Positions 1-12,250 of a stretch of 64,000 bases of DNA are shown here, piece after piece. The translations under genes and the position numbers were made by a program. The stretch is from Leptodontidium sp. MPI-SDFR-AT-0119 (lineage: Eukaryota; Ascomycota; Leotiomycetes; Helotiales; Leptodontidiaceae). The DNA lies in the NCBI GenBank assembly GCA_020726505.1, contig JAHLEZ010000001.1, positions 4,154,001 to 4,218,000 on the forward strand, read 5' to 3'. Below the pieces are notes generated by a model that saw only the letters and a list, made by a program, of their open reading frames with translations, was not told where the DNA came from and searched no databases. Positions within the stretch are counted from its first letter, which is position 1, and every line of letters begins with the position of its first letter.

Positions 1-2672
1 GTAGCCTTCTCAACCTGCTCAAGCTAATAAAAATCAAAGACCTGTAAGAGGTATGGCTACGCTTGAGCATTCTTGTGTCTTTTCATGTCATCTTCAAAAG
101 CTCAAAGGATAGAACTTGTTTTCTAACTTTTACTTCATAGGATCCCATGTTTCACTGTCCTCTGTGATTTTTTTTCGAAATGATCTTGTTTAGGCCCGTT
201 TGGTCCCAAACACTGCTAAGGACCCAGACTGTTGGCTTCAATGGTTTTATTCTAGGAAGTGTCCTACCTTGCTCTATTAACGCCGTATGTGCTTTGTAAA
301 CAAACACTTGTTTCCTCTGATGTTTCAAATAGACACAAGTGTGGATATTTTTGCCGCTCACTGGGCCATTTCAAGGAAGAGCTAACTCAAGAAAGCAATC
401 AAGTATCAAATGTCTCATTTGCATTATTTTAATATCGCATTCTATCTTGCTCTATCCCTTGTAAATTATTTAGAGTCACAACTGAAGTTATAAGAGCAAG
501 GTCTACGCTTGCCATTGAAGTTATGGCTTTTAAAAAAAGGATCTGCAATAGTTTTGCAAAACTAAAGAAGCTGTAGCTACTTCGTAAACTCTCAAAGCTT
601 CAAGCTCAAACGCTTTAAGACGGATGATAAATAAGTTCTTGCGGCCTCTTTGACTTGGATACAAGAGGAATTCGATATCTCGCTTAATTTCGCCTGATCT
701 TCAGGGGTTAGGGGTACAAGCGCTAATCGCTTGACTTGAAATTCACACCTTCAGACCGCTATTAAACAAATTATAATCAATACAAAAAATCCTATTGAAT
801 ATTTAGCCTAACGGGAATTTCGTCTTAGCTTAATGAATTCGAAAAGTCTGATTGCTGCCATTTGGTAAGTGAGCTACGGCTCGGTAGCCCAAGGCGGCTC
901 GAAAATGCATTCACTCAGCGAGACTGATTCATTTAATGTTTGACTCTTTTGAATCACGCCGAATGTGTAGGATTGAATACCTAGCCTGTAACGCACTTCA
1001 CTGAACCCAGCAATTTGCTGGCCTCGAAGAAGCCGCAGAGGAAAAGGTGAGGGTGCAAGGGCAAGGTGTCTGTAGTAACTTCGAAGTTGAACCTTGGATC
1101 TTGGATCTCTTTGTGCAGATCCCATACGTGCCTGATAGTGCTCAGAAGCACTCAGAACATCTGAAGACACCCGTTGTATTTAATGTGGTGTCCAAAAAGG
1201 ATCATTTACTGGCCAAAGAAGCACTTCGAGGAAGTGGCAGTCGGCTGCATCAAGAAAGCATATCCTCAAAGCTCAAGGAGACAACGCTACTACTACTTCT
1301 TTTGTTTCTAGGAATCATCAGGGACATTGCCCGACATCCTCCCAAGTGGATATCTCAATTACATGGTGTCGTGGTAGACTTGATGTAAGAACCCCAATTT
1401 TTACTCATGCTTCCAAAGTTGACAGGTGAAAAACATCTTAAGGAGTCAAACTGGCGAGGATGTACAGAACATCAAGATGAGATGTACGAGGATACGGAGT
1501 CATTAACTTCGTGAATGGAACTTGTTACTCCAATAGTCCCAACTTCAATCAATTCCAGTTTGACGACACTTCTTTCAGTAACAACAACATCAACAGTACC
1601 TCGTTCTACAATACCTTCTTTCATAGCCCGTCGTCCTATAATGCATTCTACATGACCTTATTCTTCATTACATCCATGTACAGCATCGACGGCAAAGAGT
1701 ATCGGGTATAAAAAACAAACTCGCTTCAGTCATTCTTACTTCCTCAACCTCTACTTGTACTGCAAACCTCAACAACACCTGCTAAATCAACAACAGCACC
1801 TGCTTTAGCAACAGGTATTCCAACTGTTGGTCATTCTACGGATGAAATGCCTTGGTGAAGCTTGCTACCAGCTGCTAGCCGAAGCTCCTTCGACCCGAGT
1901 CTATTCACTTCTTGCTACTTTATCAAAGCAACGTTGTAGGTCAGTGTAAAGCTACCGCTGCGGGCGCCAAAGCCAGTTGAATGAGGATAGTCGCAGCACT
2001 AAGCGGCGTCGTTCTTACTTCTGCACGGTCGGGAATCTTTCGTTAACTTTCCTCATCAACACACACCCCTCCTCCACAACGACCACACACCCGACTCCCT
2101 CCAAAGCACGACTTGTTCTCGATATTTGGGTGGATACCACTGCGAAGATAGAAGAATATTGAAGAAGCGGGTACATATCACCAATACGGGTGGCCCATCT
2201 CCTCCTCGCCTCCGACTCCTTCGACAACCTTTCTCCTCCATACCACATACTTCTTCCCTTCAGCAACCACCAGTCCATATCTCTTTAATACAGACTCTGT
2301 GCCTCGCCTGTGGCAGGTACCGCTAGGAAATACGGGCCTGATACTACCTAAACGAGGGGGAGGGCTACAACGCTAAGCGTAGGCGGTCTTTATCTTTTCA
2401 CTCGCGAATCCGCACTTTTCCCGTCGTCAACACCACGCTCTTCTTCCTTTCAACCACCACAACCACAGATCTCCCCCAACACAACACCTTCTTCTATCTC
2501 CATCCCCATCACAAACTCTCATCAGCCATCTCGGCGCCCTTCACTGCCTTCTTGACAACCTATATCGGTCGTCGGCGAGCCTTGCGCACGCTTCGAGGCG
2601 AAAGCACAGAACTCACTCCCAAAACCATCACAACGATCTGCCATTACTCATCAATCTCACGGTCGGTGCATA
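1..2672. other. gene-poor AT-rich left edge with decayed coding-like scraps
   Basis: No intact gene is visible. Two stretches look like remnants. On the minus strand at about 570-760 one frame reads as plausible protein (…LVPLTPEDQAKLSEI…) before running into stops on both sides. On the plus strand at about 1512-1860, changing frames give Ser/Thr-rich text (for example TTTSTVPRSTIPSF and TSTTPAKSTTAPALATG) with stops between them, as in a worn-down cell-wall or mucin-like gene. From about 2390 to 2672 the DNA becomes CT-rich with clean intergenic character and is the likely promoter and leader of the next gene. Identity of the remnants is unknown. Confidence 0.4.
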
Positions 2673-5600
2673 ATGTCAGATTATCCTAACTATAACCCAC
2701 CAGGTTACACACAGGCTGATCGTCACCCCAGTGGCTTGGTTCGCGCCGCTCTTGAGACCGGTCGCATCAGAGGCAGCTCAGCTACTCCTGTACCTGCTCT
2801 CGAGGTAGTATCCCCATCTCCACAAAGGCCACTCCTTCCATACATTACCAACATGGACAACGCTACGCGCAGCTTCAATGGCAGCACGGCCGCTCCCAGC
2901 GACCGCAATAGCCAACAAGTCAGTCCAGCTGGCAGCACTCGCTCTGGTCAATCGGTTCGTTCCCACCCTCAATCTCACAGATCTATGAACACACAGGGCT
3001 CTGGTCAAAAGCAACCTCAGAATCAAGGCCACGTCTATCCTGACAACTCTCCTCGCACATCCGTTCGCAGCTCTGGTCAGAATACTGGTCAGGCTCAAGG
3101 CGGTCCACCTCAAGGTCACAACCAAAACCAATTTCAGTCCGAAAACTCCCCTCGCACTTCGGTTCGAAGCTCTGGTCAAAACACTGGTCACGCTCAAGGC
3201 GGTCCTCCTCCTCAAGGTCAGAAATCCGGTTCAAGTCATCCTGAGAACTCTCCTCGCGCTTCGGTTCGCGGCTCTGGTCAAAACAATAGTGAAACCCACG
3301 GCGGTCCACCTCAACATCAGAATCAAGCTCAGCCTGAAAATTCTCCTTGCACTTCGGTTCGGAGCTCAGGTCAAAATACTGGTCAGGCTCAAGGTGGTTT
3401 GGCTCAAGGTCAGAACCCAAGTCAAAGACAAACTCCCCCTCAAGGCAACAATTACGGTCAACCTACAAGCCGATTCCAAGGTCATATCTATGGTCAAACA
3501 CAAGGTCAACCACAAGTTCAATCACAATTCCAGAACCCCGGAATCCCTGCGTGGCAGATCGCTGGTGCAGCTCTATATCAATCGGCGGCTCAAAACCAAC
3601 AATCTCAAGGCCCGAATCAATCACCACGGGGTCAAAACCAGTCGCAAAATCAAAGTCAATCTCCAGGCCAGACCCAAATTCACCCTCAAGGTCAATTCCA
3701 AGCCCAACACCGACGTCAAGTCTCTTCTTCCCGCATGAACCCTGCTGTCCCTCCATTTCAATCAAACTTTCAGTCGAACTTTCCGTCGAACTTTCAAACT
3801 TTCCAGCCACTGCAGTCAATGATTTTCAGTTCGCAGATGCCGCAGGTATGATACGGAATCTTTCTTCTCATATCATACGTCCGTCACTAACTCTTTTGTA
3901 GCAGGTCCATGACATGATGACTGATACTCAAGAGCTCCATGCCAAGGTGAATGAGATGATTCAGAAGATCAAAGGAGTTGACGTTATGAGCTCAGCACTG
4001 CAAGAGCGTTTGATCGAGAACACTGAAGAGCTTCGCCGCTCATACGACCGATCCAGTCACCGCATGAAGACTGAGTACGAGAAGCTTTGGTTCGAGCACC
4101 AGACCAGTCAGAGATTCCTCGACAACACAACTGAAAACCTCCGACAAGCTTATCTGGAGCGCGACCGTATCGGCGTTGAGAGAGATCGCCTTCTTGAAGC
4201 TAAGAACAAGGAGGAACAAAAGGCTCAGGAATCTGACAGAAAATTAAGGGAGTTGGAGAAGGAGTGGAAGAAGTTAGACGCAGAATCGAAGCGGAAACTT
4301 GCTGAGAAGGATGCGGAGATTGAGCGACATCGTGCACTGATTAAGAAGCAGGACTTGGAGCTTGACCACAACCATGCAAGAGATGTCAAATTCTTGAATG
4401 CGGCGCACGTTAGATGGTTAGCAGAAAACCCCCCCTCAAGTGTACGCAGTCGCCGAAGTACGAGAACTACCCAGGATTCATTTGAGTCGCCCTCAGTAGC
4501 CTCGTCTGCTACATTCGCAGTTTCTGGTATGGGTGCACTTAGTCTGGGATCTCCTCCTTCCAAGCTCAGCGATGGTCTGTTTGGAAATTCGTTCGGCCAG
4601 TCGTCTGCATTTGGTCACATCCAGCCAAACAGTGGTCCACCCAATGCAACCGCAGAGCAGATGTTCCCAGAGCTTTCCCTGCCTCGCCGCCGCCTGAACC
4701 TGCCAACTCAAAAACCTATCAGAGGTAGAGCCGACATCCCTAATTCCCCATGGGAGACCGAGTCGTCCCGTGCCTACAATACCGAACCTGGTGACACACC
4801 TATGGCTGCTTCGAAGGCTCTTGTACTGTCCAGCGTTAACGGCGAGGATCCGTCCATATTCTATCAGGAACATTTTGCGGAACTCTACCAATTGATTGAG
4901 GGATGGGCAATGGCATACTGCACCAGACCAAAAATCTCAAATGATCAGGCAATCGCCAGAACCAACCAGTCGCTCTGGGCTTTCATGATGGAGTGCACAT
5001 ACCCTGGCCAACGACAAGGCGCTCATAGCCACCTCATGCTCCTCCTTAACGACGCCAAATCACGCCCATGGTTTGTTGTCAGAATGGGCGTTGCATATGT
5101 TGTTGAGGAAATGTTGTCGCTTAAGTCATACAAGAACTTTAACCCACAGGTTACCGCAGAGCTTGCAGCCGTTAAGGCACAGCTTCAAGAGCGAGGTAAG
5201 CCATTTTCACGTTCTAAACTCCATTTTTTGATATCTTTACTAATATTTTCTTTCCCTGTAGGTCTTGCCAACGATGCTCGTCAAGCTCTTACTGATCGAC
5301 GTGCTAAGGCTATTCAGTCCGCCGTTAGCAGTCCTCACTGGGAGAAGTATCGTAGTGAGCAACTGTTCAGCCACAGCAAGGAGCTTCGGGCTATTCTTGG
5401 TCCAATGCTCAACGATAGTGCGGACCGTTCCACGGCTGGTAAAGATTTGGGTGTCATCGCTCTCAAAGCCTGGGAGATCTCGGAGCACATGAACACCGCA
5501 CAGGTCACATTCCAGGTCTATTTCCCCGAAACTGCTGGCAAATTCAATGCGGCCACCATGATTTCAAGAGACAATACCGACACTAGTCCCATGAACTTGC

Positions 5601-5719
5601 AAATCTCACAGACCCGAGTCAAGCTCGTCATTACTCCAGTTATCACCATGCGTGATGACCGCGGTACAACGATCAAGGCAAAGAATCTGCACTTCTCCAC
5701 CGTTCTTACGATGGCATAA
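2673..5719 (+). CDS. uncharacterised Q-rich, coiled-coil fungal protein
   Basis: I do not recognise a named function. Model: 2673-3845, 3905-5195, 5262-5719. The first intron has the gtatga donor at 3846 and may end at 3901 or 3904; both keep frame. The second intron (5196-5261, 66 bases, gtaagc…ctgtag) is a multiple of three and contains no stop, so an automatic caller could leave it in. The first ~390 residues are low-complexity (Gln, Ser, Pro, Asn, Gly) and contain four imperfect ~33-residue repeats built on NSPRTSVRSSGQNTG. Then comes a charged heptad-like coiled coil (about residues 395-540: LRELEKEWKKLDAESKRK and similar), a Ser-rich linker, and a compact C-terminal half with no low complexity (LYQLIEGWAMAYCTRP, PWFVVRMGVAYVVEEML). 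I see no signal peptide or membrane segment. The layout suggests a scaffold-like protein, which is inference only. Confidence 0.85.
3042..3440 (+). repeat. four imperfect ~33-residue coding repeats
   Basis: Inside the first exon of the Q-rich protein, units start at about 3042, 3141, 3243 and 3336, i.e. spacings of 99, 102 and 93 bases. Each encodes a variant of NSPRTSVRSSGQNTGQAQGG followed by a PPQGQ-type tail. All spacings are multiples of three, so unit number can change without breaking the frame. Confidence 0.8.
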
Positions 5720-7035
5720 TCGACTCCACAACTTCCCATATTCGACGTGTTCGCATATAGCTTCGGGTTTCAGCGGTTAGTTGCGCCCATACATCTGCCT
5801 TCTATCCCACGGTACGGCTCGCATGATGAGTCTAGATCTTGTTCTTTGCGTTTTTAACGTACACTCTTGATCATCATCCAGCTCTTAACCAGCTGTTCGC
5901 CGGAAGCTGCATATGCATCTCACTCGAAATGGTCTCAACTCATTTGCTTTTGTCGCTTTTACCTAAATAAATACGTCTGGAGGTTTTGCCCGGCGTGGCA
6001 ACCATGCTCACATCTCTTTGCATTGTCCTATGCAATCATAGAGGCCTCAGACTCATCATTTGCTTTTTCTTTTTCTCTTCGGATGTACTTTGATTTTTTT
6101 TGCTTTCTTCTCAAAAATGGGTTCTTCAACTGGTTTTCACATTTCGGACTTCCGACATATCTCGGCTTTCTTGCTGTGAACATGTGCTGGATGGTTTCCT
6201 CAGTGGTGGTGGTCTTACACACAATTCGGCGGCGGCGTGTTTCGACCTGGTATTGATGGCAGAGCGTATGGATGATGGATGGGTAGCTCTGGGCGGTGGC
6301 TTACTGGATGGCTCTCGGTTTTCCTGATTTCTTTACTCGAGATGGGCTGGCTTGGTTGCTGTTCGCCGGCCTGCCGATGGACTTTACTTGCTGCTCACTC
6401 AAGAGGATGGATTGCAAGGTTGAGTGGCTCATACATGGCTGATCATGCGATAGTCGAGAGCTCATATTGCCCCTTAAAAGTTATTGCGTACAGACTGAAT
6501 GAAAATTTGCAAAATATCTCTTTTTTGGGTGCTTGTGAAGTGACTGATCAATTCAACGGACTGAGGATCATCTATACTCAGCAAGTGAAAAATTGCAAGG
6601 CTGTAGGGATATCATGTGGCACTGTTTCAATCAATACCCTGTGTGTATCCCCAGTTATTTAGGTCCTAGAAGTCTATACCAACGTCGCCGAGCCTTTATG
6701 TTGACATTTGTTGTGTTGAGATTAGTACTCTGGTTCCAACAGCCACACCGTCCAGCCAGCCCTCTGTCTGACTATTCTTCTGGTCAATGAATATTTCAAT
6801 ATCATGAGGTTCATTTGCGACATCTGTTCCCTGCAGAAAACCCCAGATTTAGCTTTTTTTATTATTTTATAAATACACCAAATCCTTGCAATGTATCTTG
6901 CTGAGGTGCTGAGCTTAGTGCAGGTCTCCTTTCTCACGTAAATGTAAAAATTCGCCCCCAGACACTTCATAAAAGGCAGTTCCGCTCTTTCAGTTACTCC
7001 AGAAAATTTCACATCCATCTTGATCCATCCTCAAT
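5720..7035. other. intergenic, no gene seen
   Basis: T-rich 3' region of the Q-rich gene followed by the presumed upstream region of the broken dehydrogenase. Short open frames here have no coding character. Confidence 0.5.
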
Positions 7036-7858
7036 ATGGCGCCTAAGACTCTCGCGTTCAAATGTGCACTGGTCACAGGTGGTGGTGGTGGGGGTATCGG
7101 CTTAGCAATGGCACAACACCTCATCTCTCTTGGAAAATCAATCATACTCGTTTGTCGTACAGAGAAAACACTCGCTCCAGCCGCCAAATAACTGGAGCAC
7201 AATACCGCCTACTACGTTCTTGATACGGGCAATATATTAGCCATCCCAGACTTCTGCAAGAAAATCGTCAAAGGAGCATCCCGAGGGCGATTGCCTCATC
7301 AACAACGCAGCTCTTCAGCGGCCTTTCGATATCAACAAATTCGACTTGGAGAATGCAGATCAGGAAATTGACATCAATAGACCTATGCACTTGACTATTG
7401 GGTTCTTGGAACACTTTAAGAGGAAGGAGGCCGCGACCATTGTCAATATCTCGAGTTTGCTGGGCTATGTTCCTACCAGCATCATAAGCCCGTTGTACAA
7501 TGCGACGAAGGCTTGGGTGCATTTTTGGACTATGAACTCACGAACACAGCTGGGTAGTGATGAGGGAGGGAGGAATTCGAAGGTTGTGGAAGTTGCTCCT
7601 CCTACCGTGGCGACGAACCTCCACCGCGATAGAAAGGGTGCGGACGATAATAAGAAAGTGACGAACCTCAATGCTTTGGAGCTGCCGGAGTTTATGAAAT
7701 TTGTGGCGAAGGGTTGGGAGCAGGATAAGGGTACTATTGGGGCTGGAAGGAGTGCTGGTGTGGTGGATAGGTGGTATGTAGCGTTTGAGGAGGATTATCG
7801 GGAGGCTGCTTCTGGGCAGGAAGTGGTGGGAGTTCCAGACAAAAAGAGAAACGAGTAG
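7036..7858 (+). pseudogene. broken short-chain dehydrogenase/reductase (SDR)
   Basis: The N-terminus starts at the ATG at 7036 and shows the Rossmann nucleotide-binding motif as ALVTGGGGGGIGLAMA. The frame then meets TAA at 7189-7191, where LEHNTAYYVLDTG directly continues the homology, so a sense codon such as GAA is the likely ancestor. A second break at about 7273 is one extra G (AAAGGAGCAT where AAAGAGCAT is expected); past it, the +1 frame continues as HPEGDCLINNAALQRPFDIN, with the SDR NNA motif, then NISSLLGYVP with the conserved serine strand, and YNATK, which matches the catalytic YxxxK. The C-terminus is open to TAG at 7858. The segment DINRPMHL also looks a residue or two short. 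No intron with usable splice sites bypasses both breaks. The whole remnant is about 270 codons, a normal SDR length. Substrate unknown. Confidence 0.85.
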
Positions 7859-8516
7859 CATGCTAGGTTTATGATTACCATTATTTTCAGCTGCATTTGT
7901 CTATTCTATACATGGGAAGTACCTGGTTTATGTTGAGAAACCTGCGGAGTTCGTGATTTTGTGACATCTTGTTTGTGAAACATGAAAAGGCTCATGAAGC
8001 ATACAGTACGAAGCGCAGTCGTGACTGGAAGTTAAAGTCCAAGTTGAGAGTCCCAACAAAAAATAGTACCGTAAACTAGGAGCCGTCAGTGCCTGTTAAT
8101 ATTTGAACGAGCTTTTCGTTCTTATGGTCGTCATTATCATTGTCCTTGCCCAAGTCTCGCTTAGATCAGTTACCCACTTTCTTGACAACTGGAACTCGAT
8201 CTCCTCCAGCCTTGGCACCTCAACCCCTGCAGACGCAACAGCCTCACTCCACTCCACTCCATCCCCTCGTTCTCCTGCCATCGAGTGTAGATCATTGAAG
8301 CGCGTATTGTACGGTACTCGTCCTTGCTCTGGCTTCTGGACGACTATTCTCTTCTTTCAACTACCAGGGCTGTCTTCGAATAATAGGTACGTCACCCCAA
8401 CTACCCACTTAGCCGCAATCGAAACTAAACCTCCGCAGATGGACAGCGCCCATCCAAGGCACCGATAATTGAGGAGAGCCATTGCGGCGCATCAAGAAGC
8501 TTGTGTAGAAAGAGAG
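7859..8516. other. intergenic and leader of Spt20 gene
   Basis: No gene seen. CT-rich DNA from about 8140 on looks like the leader of the downstream gene. A possible 5'-leader intron runs from about 8388 (gtacgt) to 8438 (ccgcag), not confirmed. Confidence 0.4.
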
Positions 8517-11435
8517 ATGGCACCCTCTACAACCGCGACCCAGTCGCAACCGTCCAAAGTCAAGCGCCCGGTGCCCCCAGGCATCCAGACGAATGGCATC
8601 AACTCCTCGACTTCCTCCCCGTCACCTTCTATTTCCAACAGCAGACTCCCATCTACCACCAAGTTACCTACGAACCCTGCGACAAGTAATGGAGCTGGAA
8701 GCAATGCTTCGGGAGCGAGATCTGCGAGCCGGAATAGACGCGATGCACCTCCCCAACTTCTCGGTCGAGGACAAAGGAATAGTAGTGTTGGGATGCGGTC
8801 TGCTAGTCTAGTCGGGGATTCTGGTATCGCTCATGTCGCAGAGCCTCAACCATATGGCATGCTTCCAGTTGACCGTTGGGTGTAACAGCTGCTAACCTCC
8901 CTACCAGTCAAATCCGACGCATATATCTTGAAGAAGTATCGCGGATGCCCTCCTTCTCTCGTCATACACCTTCACCCAAATCACTTCCGATTCGATCAAC
9001 AAGAAGGTAGCTTCACATACAAATCACCCATGAGAATCGTCATCGAGCACCTCCGCGATCGCACGATCCCCCATGACCTAGTCGAGTTCTTCAACGACGT
9101 TCCCTATTACGAAGGCTGTATGATTGTACAAATATATGACCACAAGTCCATTGCTCCTTCGCAGAATACGAACCGACCAAAGTCCGGAGCTGGGAAAACC
9201 ATTCCATTCTCTGTCCACAACTACAATGCCTATCTTACCCCATCCTCGTATGTTCCATACCCAACAGAGTTTGCAATTCCTGGGAAGGGACAGAGCGCAG
9301 ATGACGAGGACAAGAAGGGTTCGTCCCAGAAAGACAAGGAGAACATGCCAGCGCCAGATCTACCGGGAGATGCTCGTAATAAAGCCCCATCATCACCCAA
9401 GCAGCCCAAGATCTCTACGATCGTTCTTCGTCCGACCGCCTTGAGCAACCATGCGGACCTCGCAATGAAAGCTGCAGAAGGACAAGCTACGGACGGACGA
9501 AGAGACTCTCGGCAAGATGTGAACGGCGTACCATTATCCGCTACTGTTCCTCCCACGCCAACTACAGCAATCCCTTCAACTCCACAAACTAGTATGGCTC
9601 CGCCTGCAAAGAGAGTCAAGAAGTCCCATGCGGAACTTACTAGCAGTAACATCTACGCTGCCGAATCGCAAATCACATTTGCGACTACAGCTCCGCTCAT
9701 GCTTGAGCCTGTGAGCAGTGCTGGTCAAGCAGCTGCTCTGTTAGAATCGCTTGCACATCCAATGCACTCAGATGCACCTCCAGCACCTAAGACCCGAAAG
9801 AGAACTGTTGCAGAGATGGCTGCAGATGAGGCTCAAGCAGCAGACCAAGAACGTCATATGCTTATCTTCGATGAACGACTTAGTCCCAATACCGCCAGAG
9901 CCCAAGGAGGTGGCAATCCAGGAGATAGTGTCGGTCAAGCTGGTGGCGTTTCATTTGAGCCTAGATTTGAGAGATTCAAGACTATCGAGAACCTCAAAGC
10001 ACAGCATGAAGAAACCAAGAGAGTAGAGAAGCTTAGACGAGAGGAGGCAGAACGAAAGAGCCGACAAGAGCAAGAGCGGAACAAGCTTCGGGATGAGGCT
10101 GAGAAACGAGAACAAGAGAAGGCTCGACTTGCGGCACAGCAGCAGATGGCAGCTAATCGACAGCAACAGCTTCAGCAAGAAAGCCAACGGCGGCAGATGG
10201 TACAACAAGCGGCACAATCTCAGGCAGGCCTGCAGCAAAGTACTCCTCATCTTCAGCAAGGCAACCAAATCCAGACACCACATGCCCACCCCCAGACGAA
10301 TGGACTCGCCGCAAATGGCATGGCAGCTCAGCCACAACGGTTCCACCAACAAGTCTCACAGGCTCAAGCTTCGTCTCCTATTGTCCGAAATGGGACCCCT
10401 CAGAGTCACTCTTCACCCATTGTCAATCAAATGGGAAATGTTCCTATGCAACAAACTACATCCAGCATAGGGGGCAGTCCTCCACGACCAGGATCTGTTG
10501 TTCACCAGAATCATCCTCAAATGGGCGTTCCGACAGGTCATCCTATGAGTGCGCAGCGAAGCCAGCAAAGTCATGCGGGTACCCCTCGGATGCCAAACTC
10601 CACACCAAATATCCAATCTACGCCTCTTAGTCGTCAAATGAGCCAAACACCACGCATGAGCCACGGAAGCCCAATGCAAGCATCGATGGCGGCGATGCAA
10701 GGAGTTCCAGCGATGAATGGTCAACAGATACCAGTGATGAACAGTCAACAGGCACAAATGCTGCAGCAGCAAAGAATGGCGCAGATTATGCGTAATACCA
10801 ATGGTCAGCAACAGCAGCAGGCAGCCATGAATGCAATGGTACCTCAGCCGATGAGTGCTCAGCAGCAGTATATGGCCCAGCAAATGATGCGTGCTCAACA
10901 AGTACAACAACAAGGCATGCCGAATCAACTGGCTCAGACATATGCCTCGCAGATGGCTGCTATGGCGCAACGCTCAGGTGGCCTGCCGCCGAACATGAAC
11001 CAGAACATGATGAACAACAATCCCGGTATGGTTGGCATGCCACAGATGACGATGCAGCAAATGCAACAGCAAATGCAGATGCAACAGATGCGTCAGCATG
11101 CCCAGGCTCAGGTTCAAGCTCAAGCGCAGCACAACCCCCAGCAGGCAGCTCACCAAGCTGCACAACAGCACTTGTTCCAAACGCAAGTAGTGGCTACGGC
11201 ACAGTCTCTGTATAATCAGCAGAGACCCAAGGTGGCGTCAAGTTACGCCAACGGTATCCTGCCCGACGAGATTGATCGGCAATTGCGACTCCAGTGCCAA
11301 ACTAATGCTACGCAAACAGTGCAGCGTCGCTTCCAAGCTCAAAGAGCGCATCAGCAGCAGCAAATGATGGCGCAGGCGCAAGTTCAAGGCATGCAACAAA
11401 ACATGAATGGGATGCAGGGTGGCATGGGAATGTAA
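8517..11435 (+). CDS. spt20: Spt20, SAGA histone acetyltransferase complex subunit
   Basis: Spt20 is a structural subunit of the SAGA transcription co-activator in the nucleus. Model: 8517-8823 and 8908-11435 (944 residues). The intron (gtatcg at 8824, branch gctaac, ccctaccag ending 8907) joins g|tc into Val, giving VKSDAYILKKYRGCPPSLVI, the hallmark start of the Spt20 domain; HLHPNHFRFDQQEGSFTYKS and the MRIVIEHLR segment follow. I chose the ATG at 8517; the frame is open a little further upstream but only with a TTG. After the conserved domain (roughly residues 100-190) comes a long Ser/Pro/Ala-rich stretch, an Arg/Glu/Lys coiled coil near residues 450-510 and a Gln/Met-rich tail (QQMQMQQMRQHAQAQVQAQA and similar) that fits activator contacts. 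Confidence in the family is high from the Spt20 core motif. Confidence 0.93.
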
Positions 11436-12250
11436 TCGGGGCTACTAAAAGTGTTGGCGTTTAGATTGGACATATGGGATGCATGGCGATGGTTGGATTC
11501 GGTTTGGTTGGATGGGATGGGGACATGGGATATCCCCTTTAGCGTTGACGGCTTTACATCTTGAAAGCGGCGTTCCTGCGGATTGATTTCGAGGCGAAGC
11601 GCTTTCTGAATAACTTTTGAGTCTCGGCATACAGGATGTGTAAGATAGCATGAACAAGGCTGGGCTCATTGGGTGGTGGGTGTACAACAGAAGAAGGCGT
11701 CAGAATTGTGGCTAGTCACATGGAAGCTTCTTCAATTACAGATTTCCTCACCTGCAAGACCTTGATTCATGTGCTATCCTTCCAAGTAGTTAACCAAGAA
11801 ACGGGAGAAAAAGAATTATCACTCTTGGAAGCCGTCGATGGTTTCAGTTCAAGATTTAATTGGAGAATTTCATGTTACATGAGATAATGGATAACAAGAG
11901 AGGAAAACGGAAGAATTATGTCCGATTTCAAAGATTTACAAGAGAAGTCTTCATATCCCGGGTGGGTTGTAGTTCTCTCGTGCTATTTGAGGTGTGGGTT
12001 TCAGAGACCTGGTATCTGAGCGGTTGATGTCAGAACAGTTCCTGGGTGGCATGGTGGAGCCAAACTAGGAATTTAGAATTGCCTTTTGCCAAATATCATA
12101 ACCCATGTAGGTATATATGTATGAATTTCAATACCGTGAAGATTGCTTGCTCAGAGGAGAATTTGGTGACACTTGTTGTCCCCACAAGTCTGCCACATAC
12201 AGGTATACAACGCCTTGTAGATACAAATACAATCAAAATTCATGATCCTA
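11436..12250. other. convergent 3' region
   Basis: Lies between the 3' ends of spt20 (plus) and the Emi1-like gene (minus). No coding signal found; presumably the two 3' untranslated regions. Confidence 0.5.

Noticed and set aside
2778..3819. Several 100-180-codon open frames on both strands within the Q-rich gene
   Set aside because: Low-complexity repeat DNA lacks stops in many frames; these are shadows of the repeat-bearing exon.
10413..11186. His/Leu-rich and Leu-rich frames opposite the Gln-rich tail of spt20
   Set aside because: CAG/CAA-rich coding DNA reads as Leu on the other strand; an artefact of the Spt20 tail.
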